From: Cyanobacteria bacterium SBLK
GTDB taxonomy: Bacteria; Cyanobacteriota; Cyanobacteriia; Cyanobacteriales; Spirulinaceae
Reading direction: 5' to 3'
DNA: 64,000 bases
NCBI GenBank assembly: GCA_017746715.1
Contig: JAGHZQ010000080.1
Location: 185,014-249,013, forward strand
Part shown: one piece after another, positions 26,318-34,739 of the stretch
Layout: every line of letters starts with the position of its first letter
Position numbering within the stretch: position 1 is the first letter of the stretch
Program-made: the position numbers and the translations under genes
Notes under the pieces: model-generated
Seen by the model: the letters and a program-made list of their open reading frames with translations, nothing else
What the model was told of the DNA's origin: nothing
The model's database searches: none

Positions 26318-27511
26318 ATGTCTTTCCAACTCGCCTACCTCGCCCGAGGCAAACTGTACCTCCAACAAAACGAAAACCGATTTCGCGAAATTCATAGCGA
26401 ATTCGGTCAATCCATTCAACGCCAACGCTTGCAGGTTCAGCGCCAACGAGCTTGGAAAGATCGGGGCATTCGTTCGATGATAATGCCCCCCGAGGCGATC
26501 GCGGAGCAAGATCGGCAAGCAGAAGCCGTCACCCCCGTCGCCATTACCAGCTTGTGCAACAGCCCCGAAGGCAAGCTCTTTTACGCCCTCGAAGCCGAGG
26601 ACATGGGGGCATTATTTCGCTTCGATCCGGGACGCGATCGCGAAGATCGGCTCTTTCATAACGCCAACTTCCGCATTAGTCACCTCGATTACAGTCCCCA
26701 ACACGATCTCATCGCCTGTACGAAAACCTATCCCACGGGAATCGTCAATATTGCCACCCTCTCCCCCAATAGCGTCCGCCCCAACGATATCACGGAAGGA
26801 GATTCTATCGATCTCGCCCCCCGTTGGCTGCCGAAGGAAAAAGCTGTAGTTTATCAATCTGCGGGAGTCAGTCGTAACAGTCAGGGATTTGTTAGCGATC
26901 GCACCCCGTTCTCGATTGAAAAACTCGACTTTGCCCAGCAAGACCTCACTTCTCTCGCACAAGATCCAAAATCCGACCTTCTCGGTCCTCAAATCGGCTC
27001 GGATGGGTTACTTTACTACATTCGCCGTCCTTACAAATCTTTTCATCATTCTTTTAGTTTTTGGAAGTTTTTCAAAGATATTCTTTTAATTCCCTTTCGT
27101 TTAGCTTTCGCTATTTTTCAGTTTTTTAATATGTTCGCACAAGGTCTCACGGGGAAGCCATTAATAGCAGCCGGGACAAAACAAAGGGTCGAACCCAAGC
27201 GAATAAAAATCTGGGGAGATTGGCTCAATCTCGATAAGTTACCCAAAAAACATGCTGAGGATGGGGATGCGCCTCCCCTCGTCCCTGCGACTTGGGAATT
27301 AGTACGCCAAGGACGGCAGGGAACGCCGGAAGTCTTAGCCAAAAGCGTCCTCGCTTACGATCTAGCAAAAGATGGCACGATCGCCTATACCAATGGAAGC
27401 GGGATTTTCCTCCTCTCTCCCCAAGGAAAGCGGGAAAGAGTCGCGATCGATCGCTTTATCGAAGCCATTACTTTTGTGGATTTGCCTCGAGAAGAAAGCG
27501 ATCGCCAATAG
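26318..27511 (+). CDS. TolB/WD40-like beta-propeller protein
   Basis: 397 residues, cytoplasmic or membrane-associated. The N terminus is a short helical stretch rich in Gln/Arg (RQRLQVQRQRAWKDRG). Repeated short beta segments of propeller type follow: ITSLCNSPEGKLFYALEAED, ISHLDYSPQHDLIAC, LAPRWLPKEKAVVYQS, LLGPQIGSDGLLYYIRRPY and VLAYDLAKDGTIAYTN. A hydrophobic aromatic insert (residues about 235-275) between blades could contact the membrane. It is the third gene of the cluster with the TerB-C-like protein and the DUF2791-type ATPase. I infer a shared role from order and spacing, not from the protein itself. The start has no clear ribosome site because a heptamer repeat lies there. Confidence 0.68.
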   Translation: MSFQLAYLARGKLYLQQNENRFREIHSEFGQSIQRQRLQVQRQRAWKDRGIRSMIMPPEAIAEQDRQAEAVTPVAITSLCNSPEGKLFYALEAEDMGALFRFDPGRDREDRLFHNANFRISHLDYSPQHDLIACTKTYPTGIVNIATLSPNSVRPNDITEGDSIDLAPRWLPKEKAVVYQSAGVSRNSQGFVSDRTPFSIEKLDFAQQDLTSLAQDPKSDLLGPQIGSDGLLYYIRRPYKSFHHSFSFWKFFKDILLIPFRLAFAIFQFFNMFAQGLTGKPLIAAGTKQRVEPKRIKIWGDWLNLDKLPKKHAEDGDAPPLVPATWELVRQGRQGTPEVLAKSVLAYDLAKDGTIAYTNGSGIFLLSPQGKRERVAIDRFIEAITFVDLPREESDRQ

Positions 27512-27552
27512 TTCGATTTTAACTGCTTCTACACCTCTGTCATTCATCATCT

Positions 27553-28596
27553 ATGCAAATCGAAGTACAACCCTTTACCGTTCGCAAACGCGTTCCTCTC
27601 ACAATTAGTCGAGGAACGAGTGCAGAAAATACAAATATTTGGGTCAAAATCAAACACGATCGCTTCGAAGGATGGGGAGAAGCAACCCCCTTTTCCGTGA
27701 GTCAAGAAAGCAAACCCACTCCCGAACGACTCCTCGCAGAATTTAAAGCCTTAATTCCCAGTTTAGAAACCTTTGAGCCGTGGGAAAGACAAAAAATCGC
27801 CGCCATATTACAAGCGGAAAAAGTATCGACTTCTGTCAGGGCAGCGATCGATATGGCACTCTACGATTGGTTGGGAAAACGTGCCGATCTCCCCTTATGG
27901 AAATTGTGGGGTTTGGATTTGAATCGTATCATCCCGACATCGGTAACGGTGGGAATTAGTTCCCCAGAAAAGGCGCGGGAACGGGTGCGTTTGTGGCGAG
28001 AAGTGATAGATGTAAAAGTTATTAAATTAAAACTCGGCAGTCCAGAAGGAATTGCTCGCGATCGCGCCCTGTTTCTCACGGTGAAATCGGAGGCTCCCCA
28101 GGCAGAAATTAGCGTAGATGCCAATGGAGGCTGGAGTTTGTCCGATGCGATCGATATGTCTGCATGGCTGTCGGGACGGGGAGTACGCCATCTCGAACAA
28201 CCTTTAAATGCTGACGCTGAGAAGGATTTTCCCATTCTCTATGAAAAATCTCTCCTCCCCATTTTTATCGATGAAAGTTGTTTTAATAGTGCGGATATTG
28301 TGCGTTTATCCCATTGCATTCACGGCGTGAATATTAAGATTGCCAAAGCGGGGGGATTGACGGAAGCATTAAATATGATTCGAGTGGCGCGATCGCTTAA
28401 TTTAAAAATCATGTACGGGTGTTATTCCGATAGTGCTTTAGCAAATACGGCAATGGCACAACTCGCCCCCTATGCAGATTATCTCGATCTCGACAGCCAT
28501 CTTAATTTAATTGACGATCCGTTTCACGGGGCAATGTTAGAAAATGGCCGGTTAGTACCGAGAAATTTACCGGGTTTGGGGGTTGAGTTGGGCTGA
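27553..28596 (+). CDS. Dipeptide epimerase (enolase superfamily)
   Basis: Enolase-superfamily enzyme of the muconate-lactonizing subgroup, closest in pattern to L-Ala-D/L-Glu (dipeptide) epimerases that recycle murein peptides. The KxK lysine pair is in VIKLKLG, metal ligands are in DANGGW, EQPL and DES, the second catalytic lysine is in NIKIAKAGG, and the barrel end has the YGCYSDSALANTA segment in place of the usual GCMxES. 347 residues is the normal length. It follows the propeller gene by 41 bp, so it may share a transcript, though a functional tie is not obvious. Confidence 0.85.
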   Translation: MQIEVQPFTVRKRVPLTISRGTSAENTNIWVKIKHDRFEGWGEATPFSVSQESKPTPERLLAEFKALIPSLETFEPWERQKIAAILQAEKVSTSVRAAIDMALYDWLGKRADLPLWKLWGLDLNRIIPTSVTVGISSPEKARERVRLWREVIDVKVIKLKLGSPEGIARDRALFLTVKSEAPQAEISVDANGGWSLSDAIDMSAWLSGRGVRHLEQPLNADAEKDFPILYEKSLLPIFIDESCFNSADIVRLSHCIHGVNIKIAKAGGLTEALNMIRVARSLNLKIMYGCYSDSALANTAMAQLAPYADYLDLDSHLNLIDDPFHGAMLENGRLVPRNLPGLGVELG

Positions 28597-28762
28597 AAGG
28601 AATTGTGTTTAAAGAGTGAGATTGCTTGGGTTCTAGAAAAGCGATCGCGAGTTTTGCGATCGTTTGGTTCTGCTTTTGCTAGCGATCGCGCTCCTTCTGA
28701 GAGTATCTAACAAAGAGAATAGGGTTAAGATAGAGAAAAATCGTCTCCTTTGACAATCTTCC

Positions 28763-28960
28763 ATGACTCAGCCCTCCCCGCAACCTCCCCAAAAACCCCT
28801 CGAAGAACGATTGGTCGATCTTGCGATTAAAGCACTAGCTGGAGTGAGTGGCGGTTCGTCTTTGGTGTTCCTGATTAATAATGAAATCTCGAAAGCTGCG
28901 ATCGCCGGATGCCTTGCCGGAGGATTTACCATTCTCAGCAGCTTTAAAGAGGGTTTGATG
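28763..28960 (+). pseudogene. 5' fragment of a cyanobacterial membrane/STAND-type gene
   Basis: The first 66 codons (MTQPSPQPPQKPLEERLVDL ... FTILSSFKEGLM) look like a genuine start: a Pro-rich leader, LxxLAIKALAG, and a hydrophobic stretch. This N terminus is familiar from cyanobacterial proteins that continue into a STAND or other signalling domain. After about 28960 the reading runs antisense through a mazF gene and is meaningless. The gene body has been lost at that junction. Confidence 0.6.
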
Positions 28961-29185
28961 AAACACCATTGCCACAGAAGTTACAGTCAAACCATTGCGA
29001 TCCGATGGTTCGATTTGAACGGAAAAAGGAAAACGCAACGCTTTCATCGAAGAAGTCAAGGGAACGACCATCAGCATAGGAGAAGTCGGAATAGCTGCTT
29101 GCACGGCGATCGCGGGACGATTTCCCGTTTCTTCTCGTCGATCCGATTCTGGCAAACTCACCAACAGAACATCTCCTCGTGCCAT
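28835..29185 (-). pseudogene. mazF: mazF/pemK toxin with lost C terminus
   Basis: MARGDVLLVSLPESDRREET ... GNRPAIAVQAA ... LMVVPLTSS ... TVTSVAMVF is a normal MazF mRNA-interferase N-terminal two thirds. After residue 75 (about 28960) the sequence switches to the antisense of another gene fragment, so the C-terminal strand and helix are replaced by unrelated residues. Stability and activity are doubtful. It follows its antitoxin directly (ATG immediately after the upstream stop). Confidence 0.78.
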
Positions 29186-29422
29186 CTAATTGTCCTCGGA
29201 TGCTAAGAGTGTTTCCATTGCCAACCCATCGCGATCGCTTGCCGTTTCCCAAGCGATAAACTCTCGTTCGAGATCGTCAGGAACTTCTGCCAGAGAACGA
29301 GTTAACAACTTGATAATCTCTTGAGAGAAAGATTGTCCGTTCGCTTGCGCTTGTTGCGCGATCGCATGGTAAAGCTCCCGAGGGAGTGAAATTTGCGCTT
29401 CAACTGTTTTCGATGAGTTCAT
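29186..29422 (-). CDS. Antitoxin with ribbon-helix-helix start (MazE-like partner)
   Basis: 78 residues from ATG 29422: MNSSKTVEAQISLPRELYHA, then AIAQQAQANGQSFSQEIIKL and an acidic C-terminal tail (EREFIAWETASDRDGLAMET). The N-terminal strand and two helices suit DNA binding and autorepression, and the tail suits toxin binding. The partner mazF follows at once. A diverged copy of the tail lies at 30451-30534. Confidence 0.78.
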   Translation of the reverse strand: MNSSKTVEAQISLPRELYHAIAQQAQANGQSFSQEIIKLLTRSLAEVPDDLEREFIAWETASDRDGLAMETLLASEDN

Positions 29423-29529
29423 CACTCTTGCTATCCTGACAGCTATTTTTATTATGATACTTAGATAGACCGTCTCGCGATCGCGGTAAGAAAACTGAGT
29501 ACAGAGGGGATTGGGTATCAAATCGAACA

Positions 29530-30441
29530 ATGAAAACCGATAGCATATTTTACCAACTCTTTCAAACCTTTCCCACCTTGCTTTTTGAACTCATCGGAGA
29601 AACCCCAGAGCGAGAGGATGAATATCAATTTCTGTCCCAAGAAGTCAAAGAACTCTCAAGACGCTTTGACGGGTTATTTTTGCCCCCCTCGACATCCCAA
29701 GAAGACCCCATCTATTTTGTTGAAGTCCAAATTCGACCTAAAGACGATTTTTATTGGCGTTTCTTTGCCGAGATTTTTGTTTATTTGGGACAGTACCAAC
29801 CCCAACAAGATTGGTGTGCTGTTGCCTTGTTCGGCGATCGCAAAGCCGATCCTAGCTTACCTCGTGCCTATCGCGGTTTGAGACAAAGCCAACAGCTCAA
29901 AGTTCTGTATCTCGACGAACTGGAAGCCAAAGAAGAAAGCTCCCTCGGCTTGGAAATCGTGCAATTGATGATGAGACAAGAAAAAGAAGTGAGAGATGCA
30001 ATTGTGCCCACCCAAGCGTTAATGGAAAAAGCGAGAACAACTTTAGATAATCCCGCCTTACAACAAAAAGTATTAGAATTGATAGAAACCGTGTTGGTCT
30101 ATAAATTTACTGCCTTGAGCCGTCAGGAGTTAGAAGCTATGTTTGGATTAGAAGAATTAAAACAAACCCGTTATTTTCAGGAAGTTGGTGCAGAGTTCGA
30201 GCAACGCGGATTTGAGCGCGGCGAACAACAAGGATTTGAGCGCGGCGAACAACGCGGATTTGAGCGCGGCGAACAACAAGGATTTGAGCGCGGCGAACAA
30301 CGCGGAATCAAACAAGGCAAACTCGAAGCCATTCCCAGATTATCAGCGATTGGCTTGACCATAGCACAAATTGCGATTGCTTTGGATTTGGATATCGAAG
30401 AAGTCCGAAACGCCATTCAAAATCAAGAGAATAATTCCTAG
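29530..30441 (+). CDS. DUF2887 / Rpn-family PD-(D/E)XK nuclease-like protein
   Basis: 303 residues. The N-terminal two thirds follow the DUF2887 family: FYQLFQTFPTLLFELIG, RFDGLFLPP (D of the core), FVEVQIRPKDDFYWRFFAE (E-x-Q), and YRGLRQSQQLKVLYLDEL. Members are related to recombination-promoting nucleases (Rpn) and are very numerous in cyanobacteria. The C terminus holds four 8-residue GFERGEQ(Q/R) repeats and then a putative winged helix (IAQIAIALDLDIEEVRNAI). It is divergent from the antitoxin gene (107 bp apart) and is bracketed by two copies of the antitoxin's 3' end. Confidence 0.82.
   Translation: MKTDSIFYQLFQTFPTLLFELIGETPEREDEYQFLSQEVKELSRRFDGLFLPPSTSQEDPIYFVEVQIRPKDDFYWRFFAEIFVYLGQYQPQQDWCAVALFGDRKADPSLPRAYRGLRQSQQLKVLYLDELEAKEESSLGLEIVQLMMRQEKEVRDAIVPTQALMEKARTTLDNPALQQKVLELIETVLVYKFTALSRQELEAMFGLEELKQTRYFQEVGAEFEQRGFERGEQQGFERGEQRGFERGEQQGFERGEQRGIKQGKLEAIPRLSAIGLTIAQIAIALDLDIEEVRNAIQNQENNS
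30208..30303 (+). repeat. 24-bp tandem repeat coding GFERGEQ(Q/R) x4
   Basis: Four units, alternately ending CAACAA and CAACGC, near the 3' end of the DUF2887 gene. Such repeats vary in number by slippage and lengthen a charged helix. Confidence 0.9.
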
Positions 30442-30450
30442 TCGATCCGT

Positions 30451-30534
30451 CTAACAAGACTCATTCACTAAGATTGCTTCCATTGCCAACTCATCGCGAT
30501 CGCTTGCCATTTCCCAAGGGATAAACTCTCGTTC
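30451..30534 (-). pseudogene. Remnant of a second antitoxin gene (3' end)
   Basis: The minus strand reads REFIPWEMASDRDELAMEAI ending LVNESC-stop, matching the tail of the antitoxin at 29186 (REFIAWETASDRDGLAMETL). DNA identity over about 68 bases is close to 90 percent. Only the last 25 or so codons remain. Confidence 0.8.
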
Positions 30535-30721
30535 CCAAAGAAAGCAAAGTCAAGCGATCGCCCCTCTCTCCTCACTTTTTTCTCAAAAAAAAGGCAATAG
30601 GACACTTAAAATATTGGGTAGGGAACTCGCCGAAATCCGAGAGAGTCTTCCTTAACAAATCGGGGAAAGCGGCTCCCATTTTCTCGAGCAATTTGGATCG
30701 TTCTCTACACTATAAATTCTC

Positions 30722-32356
30722 ATGCTGACCCAATCATTCAAACCGTCGCACCCGTTGAAACCGAAACGAAATTTACGCAAACTCGGTGCGAGGATATTCG
30801 CCTTTTTCTTGGCCTTGTGGGTCGCGATCGCCCTACACAACCTTCCCGAGCCCGCGATCGCCGCTTCTCCCGTGCAAACCCCCCTCTCCACCCGAGGATC
30901 GCAAATTATCGATGCAAGCGGTCAACCCGTTCTCCTGCGGGGGGTCAACTGGTTCGGCTTCGAGACGGAAACCCACGCCCCTCACGGACTCTGGGCGCGA
31001 GATTACAAAGAAATGTTCGCTGAAATCAAGACCTTGGGCTATAACATCATTCGCCTGCCTTATTCCGTGCAAGGATTGCGATCGAACTCTATTAGCGGCG
31101 TTGATTTTAGCATTGGCAGCAACGCCGATTTTCAGGGGAAAACCTCTCTACAAGCCCTCGATCTCTTCATTCAAGAAGCCGATCGCCAAGGATTGCTCAT
31201 TCTCCTCGACAGCCATCGTTTAAATAACCAGCGCATCCCCACCCTCTGGTATGGGGACGGTTTCACCGAACAAGACTGGATCGACGCGTGGACGATGCTG
31301 GCGCGACGTTACAAAAATCAACGTAACGTTATCGGCGCAGACTTGAAGAACGAACCCCACGGAGAAGCGAGTTGGGGAACCGGCGATCGGACCACGGATT
31401 GGCGACTGGCGGCGGAACGGGCTGGAAATGCCATCCAAGCGGTCAATCCCGACTGGTTGATCGTCGTCGAAGGAGTCGAGAAAAACGTACCGGGACAGCA
31501 ACTCCAACATTGGTGGGGCGGTAATTTAGAAGGGGTGAGAAATTATCCCGTTCGCCTCAACGTCCCCAATAAGCTCGTTTATTCCCCTCACGAATACGGG
31601 GCAGGAGTTCACAATCAACCTTGGTTTTCCGAGCCTTCTTTCCCCAGCAACCTGCGCCAGCGCTGGCAAATCGGTTTTAACTACATTAACGATGAAAAAA
31701 TTGCTCCCATTCTCATCGGCGAATTTGGCGGTCGTCAAGTCGATTCTTCTTCAAAAGAGGGGATTTGGCAGCGCGAGTTAGTCAAGTTCATCGACGAAAA
31801 AGCCTTGCACTTCACTTACTGGAGCTGGAATCCCAATAGCGGCGATACGGGGGGAATTTTAAAAGATGATTGGCGTACCATCGATGCTCCTAAACAGCAG
31901 TTATTAAGTACTCTGCTTGGAGATAGCGTTGCCCTCGACCCCGATCCGACCCCCAATCCCATTTCCGATCCCGCACCAGAACCAACTCCCGATCCCGTTT
32001 CCGATCCCGCACCAAAGCCAACCCCAGAACCAACTCCCGATCCCGTTTCCAATAGCGGTCTTACGGCTAATGCGGTGATGGATTCCGATTGGAATGCAGG
32101 ATTTTGTGTAAGAATTCCGGTAAATAATCCCAATAGTTCTCCGATTCGTGCTTGGCAGGTGCGCTTTGAAATGAATCAAGCACAAATCGACAATAGTTGG
32201 AATGGAGATTTTCAACGTCAGGGTTCGCAATATACTGTAACGCCTCCCAATTGGGGACAGCCATTGCAACCCAATCAAACCGTTGATATGGGATTCTGTG
32301 CCAAGAAAACCGGCTCCGATTATCAGCCTCGCAATGTGAGAGTTGTCGAACTCTAA
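30722..32356 (+). CDS. Secreted GH5 cellulase with C-terminal CBM2-like domain
   Basis: 544 residues. A signal peptide occupies residues 1-48 (basic start, IFAFFLALWVAIALHNL, cleavage after PAIAA). The catalytic TIM barrel of glycoside hydrolase family 5 (about 50-400) has the substrate-site RGVNWFGFE, the general acid in LKNEPHG and the nucleophile in GEFGG. A Pro/Asp-rich linker with repeats of PTPDPVSDPAP type (about 405-445) leads to a carbohydrate-binding module of CBM2 type (about 448-544), with Trp at WNAGF, WQVRF, NSWNGDF and NWGQPL. Predicted extracellular endoglucanase acting on beta-1,4-glucan, perhaps remodelling the cell's own cellulose or sheath. A strong terminator follows. Confidence 0.92.
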   Translation: MLTQSFKPSHPLKPKRNLRKLGARIFAFFLALWVAIALHNLPEPAIAASPVQTPLSTRGSQIIDASGQPVLLRGVNWFGFETETHAPHGLWARDYKEMFAEIKTLGYNIIRLPYSVQGLRSNSISGVDFSIGSNADFQGKTSLQALDLFIQEADRQGLLILLDSHRLNNQRIPTLWYGDGFTEQDWIDAWTMLARRYKNQRNVIGADLKNEPHGEASWGTGDRTTDWRLAAERAGNAIQAVNPDWLIVVEGVEKNVPGQQLQHWWGGNLEGVRNYPVRLNVPNKLVYSPHEYGAGVHNQPWFSEPSFPSNLRQRWQIGFNYINDEKIAPILIGEFGGRQVDSSSKEGIWQRELVKFIDEKALHFTYWSWNPNSGDTGGILKDDWRTIDAPKQQLLSTLLGDSVALDPDPTPNPISDPAPEPTPDPVSDPAPKPTPEPTPDPVSNSGLTANAVMDSDWNAGFCVRIPVNNPNSSPIRAWQVRFEMNQAQIDNSWNGDFQRQGSQYTVTPPNWGQPLQPNQTVDMGFCAKKTGSDYQPRNVRVVEL

Positions 32357-32410
32357 AGAAAAAAATGATTTTCTTTCCTTGAAAAATTCAAAACTTTTTC
32401 GCTAATATAG

Positions 32411-32449
32411 ATAGTCCTATTTTCTAACTGGAAAATGGGACTATTTTTA
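32411..32449 (+). terminator. Rho-independent terminator after the cellulase
   Basis: A stem of about 12-14 pairs (ATAGTCCTATTTTC with GAAAATGGGACTAT, one G-U pair), a 6-base loop and then TTTTAA, 55 bp after the cellulase stop. Confidence 0.75.
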
Positions 32450-32510
32450 ACCAACAACCCACCCCCAACCCCTCCCAAGAGGGGAGAAACCCACTAACAA
32501 CCAACAACCA

Positions 32511-32966
32511 ATGTTCCAATTTGAAGCAGATTTTGTGGAGTCCCTGCGCTGTATTCCCATGCAGGTGAGAATGAAATTAGATACTTGTGGGGTCAAACTA
32601 AAACTCATTCACTGGAATCAATTCGATCTCAAAACAAGAGAAACGCTGGTTATTATGCCTTGTGAAACAGAAGCAGAGAGTAAAACTTATAGAGATTATT
32701 TACAAAAATTAGTGATTCAATCTACCGGAAAACCAGCCTCAACACTTCCCATCGATCGCAATCCGCCATGGTTGAATGAGACAGAAATCCCCAATACTGT
32801 AGGAGAAAAGGCTAGAGAAATGGATGTATCTTTGAGCCTCGAACAGTGGCAAAGTTTAACCCCGGATCGCCGCTTTGCTTTAATCAAGCTCAGCCGTCCC
32901 AGTCACGAAAATAAAAACTTTTTGCCTGCCATGAAAGAATTTGGATTATTGGCAGAGAAAATTTAG
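32511..32966 (+). CDS. narM: Nitrate reductase-associated protein NarM
   Basis: 151 residues beginning MFQFEADFVESLRCIPMQVR, then KLDTCGVKLKLIHW, the family signature of the nitrate reductase-associated protein. In cyanobacteria NarM is needed for an active NarB nitrate reductase, probably in its maturation; it is cytoplasmic. narB, the nitrate transporter and nirA are not in the window, so this is a detached copy, as in many cyanobacteria. The C-terminal half (LSLEQWQSLTPDRRFALIKL) is also typical. Convergent with the 2H phosphoesterase (10 bp gap). Confidence 0.85.
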   Translation: MFQFEADFVESLRCIPMQVRMKLDTCGVKLKLIHWNQFDLKTRETLVIMPCETEAESKTYRDYLQKLVIQSTGKPASTLPIDRNPPWLNETEIPNTVGEKAREMDVSLSLEQWQSLTPDRRFALIKLSRPSHENKNFLPAMKEFGLLAEKI

Positions 32967-32976
32967 AGGGGAAAAT

Positions 32977-33513
32977 TTAGAGAGAATGACTCCCGTGGCA
33001 AGTCCAAGATTCATCCTCATGGCGTTGATAAAAACGCAATTCCCAGGTTACTGGAGCAAAGGGATCGATCGCTTCTGCCAATTGAATCAAGGTTTCTCGA
33101 TATTTCTTATCAAACTCATAGGCAAAACTTAAATGCAGCCATTCTTTAGGGCGAATGTCTTGCGATCGCGTGGGAGAATCGGCCAATTTCATAAAAGTTT
33201 CGATGAGTTTTGGCAATCCGGGGGCATCAATTTCCAAACCGTGCCAGTCCGGATGAAAAATTAGAGCGCGCAAGCGAACGGCTAAGTTAATATTTTCTTG
33301 TTTGCTTTGATTATAAGCGTATTCTAGTGCTTGTAAATAAAGAGGAATGGCAGAGGCTTCATCGACAAAAAATCCTGTTAGGGTACAGTGCGGCATATAG
33401 AAATGAGCGCGATTTTTCCCGCAGGATTCTTGACTTTGCTGCAAATACAATTCAATCTGTCGATTGAGTTCTCCGACCGGACAAGCATAAACAATAAAGC
33501 GATTGGTTGCCAT
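32977..33513 (-). CDS. 2H-type phosphoesterase-like protein
   Basis: 178 residues. The two His motifs of the 2H phosphoesterase superfamily are visible: HCTLTGFF (H-x-T/S-x-T) about 50 residues in, and HLSFAYEF (H-x-S-x-A) at about 128. Relatives hydrolyse 2',3'-cyclic phosphates or ligate RNA ends. No nucleic-acid binding extension is present. It faces narM tail-to-tail and is followed upstream by a heptamer repeat and phnM on the same strand, 46 bp away. Confidence 0.75.
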   Translation of the reverse strand: MATNRFIVYACPVGELNRQIELYLQQSQESCGKNRAHFYMPHCTLTGFFVDEASAIPLYLQALEYAYNQSKQENINLAVRLRALIFHPDWHGLEIDAPGLPKLIETFMKLADSPTRSQDIRPKEWLHLSFAYEFDKKYRETLIQLAEAIDPFAPVTWELRFYQRHEDESWTCHGSHSL

Positions 33514-33526
33514 TATTACTTCTTCA

Positions 33527-33554
33527 TTTTGAATTTTGAATTCTGAATTTTGAA
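33527..33554. repeat. Heptamer repeat (TTTTGAA, TTTTGAA, TTCTGAA, TTTTGAA)
   Basis: Four heptamer units, one with a single change, filling the gap between phnM and the 2H phosphoesterase gene. Same unit as at 26282-26309. Confidence 0.9.
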
Positions 33555-33558
33555 TTGA

Positions 33559-34695
33559 CTAACCTACTCGTTTGCCTCGGACAAAAACAGCCGTCAAACG
33601 AGGAACGATACCATCATGATGAACGGTAATAAAATCGGCGCGCTTGCGGACTTCTAAACTGCCGCGATCGCCATCGAGACCGATCGCTGTGGCGGGATTT
33701 TCCGTCACCAATTTCATCGCTTCGTGCAGGGGTTTGCCCAATTTGCCGACGATGGTAAAAATCCCTTGCAGCAGGCTGCGAGGCACGTAATCCGAGGATA
33801 AAACATCCACCAGGTCTAATTCTACCAATTCCATTGCTGAAATATTGCCGGAGTGAGAGCCGCCCAAGACGAGATTGGGGGCTCCCATTAATACTTGCAA
33901 CCCGTGGCGGCGAGACTCTTTTGCTGCTTCTAGGGTGGTAGGAAATTCCGCGATCGCGGCATTATCTCGAACGGCTTCTCGCACGTGTTCGACAGTCGCA
34001 TCGTCATGACTGGCAAGGGCGATCGCTTGCGCTTGGGTCATGCTGACAATGGCTTGACGATTTTTTTCGGCGTACTTTTGTTGCTTCTCTTGACGAACTC
34101 GGATAAATTCTTCCATTTCGGCTCGAGAAATGCCGTATTTCCCCATGTAATATTCCGTATATTTCTCGATTTTCACAAATTGTCTTTGTCCGGGGGTATG
34201 ATCCATCACGGAAATGAGGGAAAGCAAGGGATGTTCGCCATAGTCGGCAACAATATCGTAAACCTCGGGATAGGAAACCTCGCAGCGCAAGTGCAGGCGA
34301 TGATCGGCAGCAAAACGACCGCATTTTTGCCCTTCGGAAACGGCATTTATCATGGGGTTGAAGTGGGTCAGGCGGGTAGAAGTCGGTTTGACATCCCCGA
34401 TGGCGATCGCGTCGCAAACCGTGGTAATTCCCGCCGTGACCACATCGCGATCGTGGTAGCTGGCTGCGGCATCTAGCGGCCATCTTATCCCCGGACGGGG
34501 ACTCATGCAGCGCTCGAGATTGTCGGTGTGCAATTCGACTAAACCAGGTAAGAGATAATCCCCTTCGCCGTCCTGTCCGATAGAGACGGTATCCGGTTGA
34601 ATGTCCGCGATCTCCCCATCTCGCACTACCAACGTTCCTAAAACTTCGCGATCGCTCAATTGCAGGCGATAATTCGTGTAAATTTTTTCCTTCAT
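33559..34695 (-). CDS. phnM: PhnM: ribose 1-methylphosphonate 5-triphosphate diphosphatase
   Basis: 378-residue amidohydrolase-fold enzyme. The N-terminal LPGLVELHTDNLERCMSPRP, the YHDRDVVTAGITTVCDAIAI block, the metal-site ASHDDAT and the DVLSSDYVPRSLLQ block all match PhnM. In the C-P lyase pathway it cleaves pyrophosphate from the ribose 1-methylphosphonate 5-triphosphate intermediate. No other phn gene lies in the window, so the gene is detached and may serve another triphosphate substrate. It is 44 bp downstream of pyk on the same strand, so co-transcription is likely. Confidence 0.9.
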   Translation of the reverse strand: MKEKIYTNYRLQLSDREVLGTLVVRDGEIADIQPDTVSIGQDGEGDYLLPGLVELHTDNLERCMSPRPGIRWPLDAAASYHDRDVVTAGITTVCDAIAIGDVKPTSTRLTHFNPMINAVSEGQKCGRFAADHRLHLRCEVSYPEVYDIVADYGEHPLLSLISVMDHTPGQRQFVKIEKYTEYYMGKYGISRAEMEEFIRVRQEKQQKYAEKNRQAIVSMTQAQAIALASHDDATVEHVREAVRDNAAIAEFPTTLEAAKESRRHGLQVLMGAPNLVLGGSHSGNISAMELVELDLVDVLSSDYVPRSLLQGIFTIVGKLGKPLHEAMKLVTENPATAIGLDGDRGSLEVRKRADFITVHHDGIVPRLTAVFVRGKRVG

Positions 34696-34739
34696 GGGTA
34701 GATACGCTCCGATCGCCTTCTCGATTTCTTACCACAAAA

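Noticed and set aside
28597..28762. HIP1-based hairpin (CGATCGC...GCGATCG) as terminator of the epimerase gene
   Set aside because: HIP1 is self-complementary and abundant, so paired copies form chance hairpins; the T run is only three bases.
34004..34735. 243-residue open frame overlapping phnM on the same strand
   Set aside because: Arg/Ser-rich product in an alternate frame of a clear PhnM gene.
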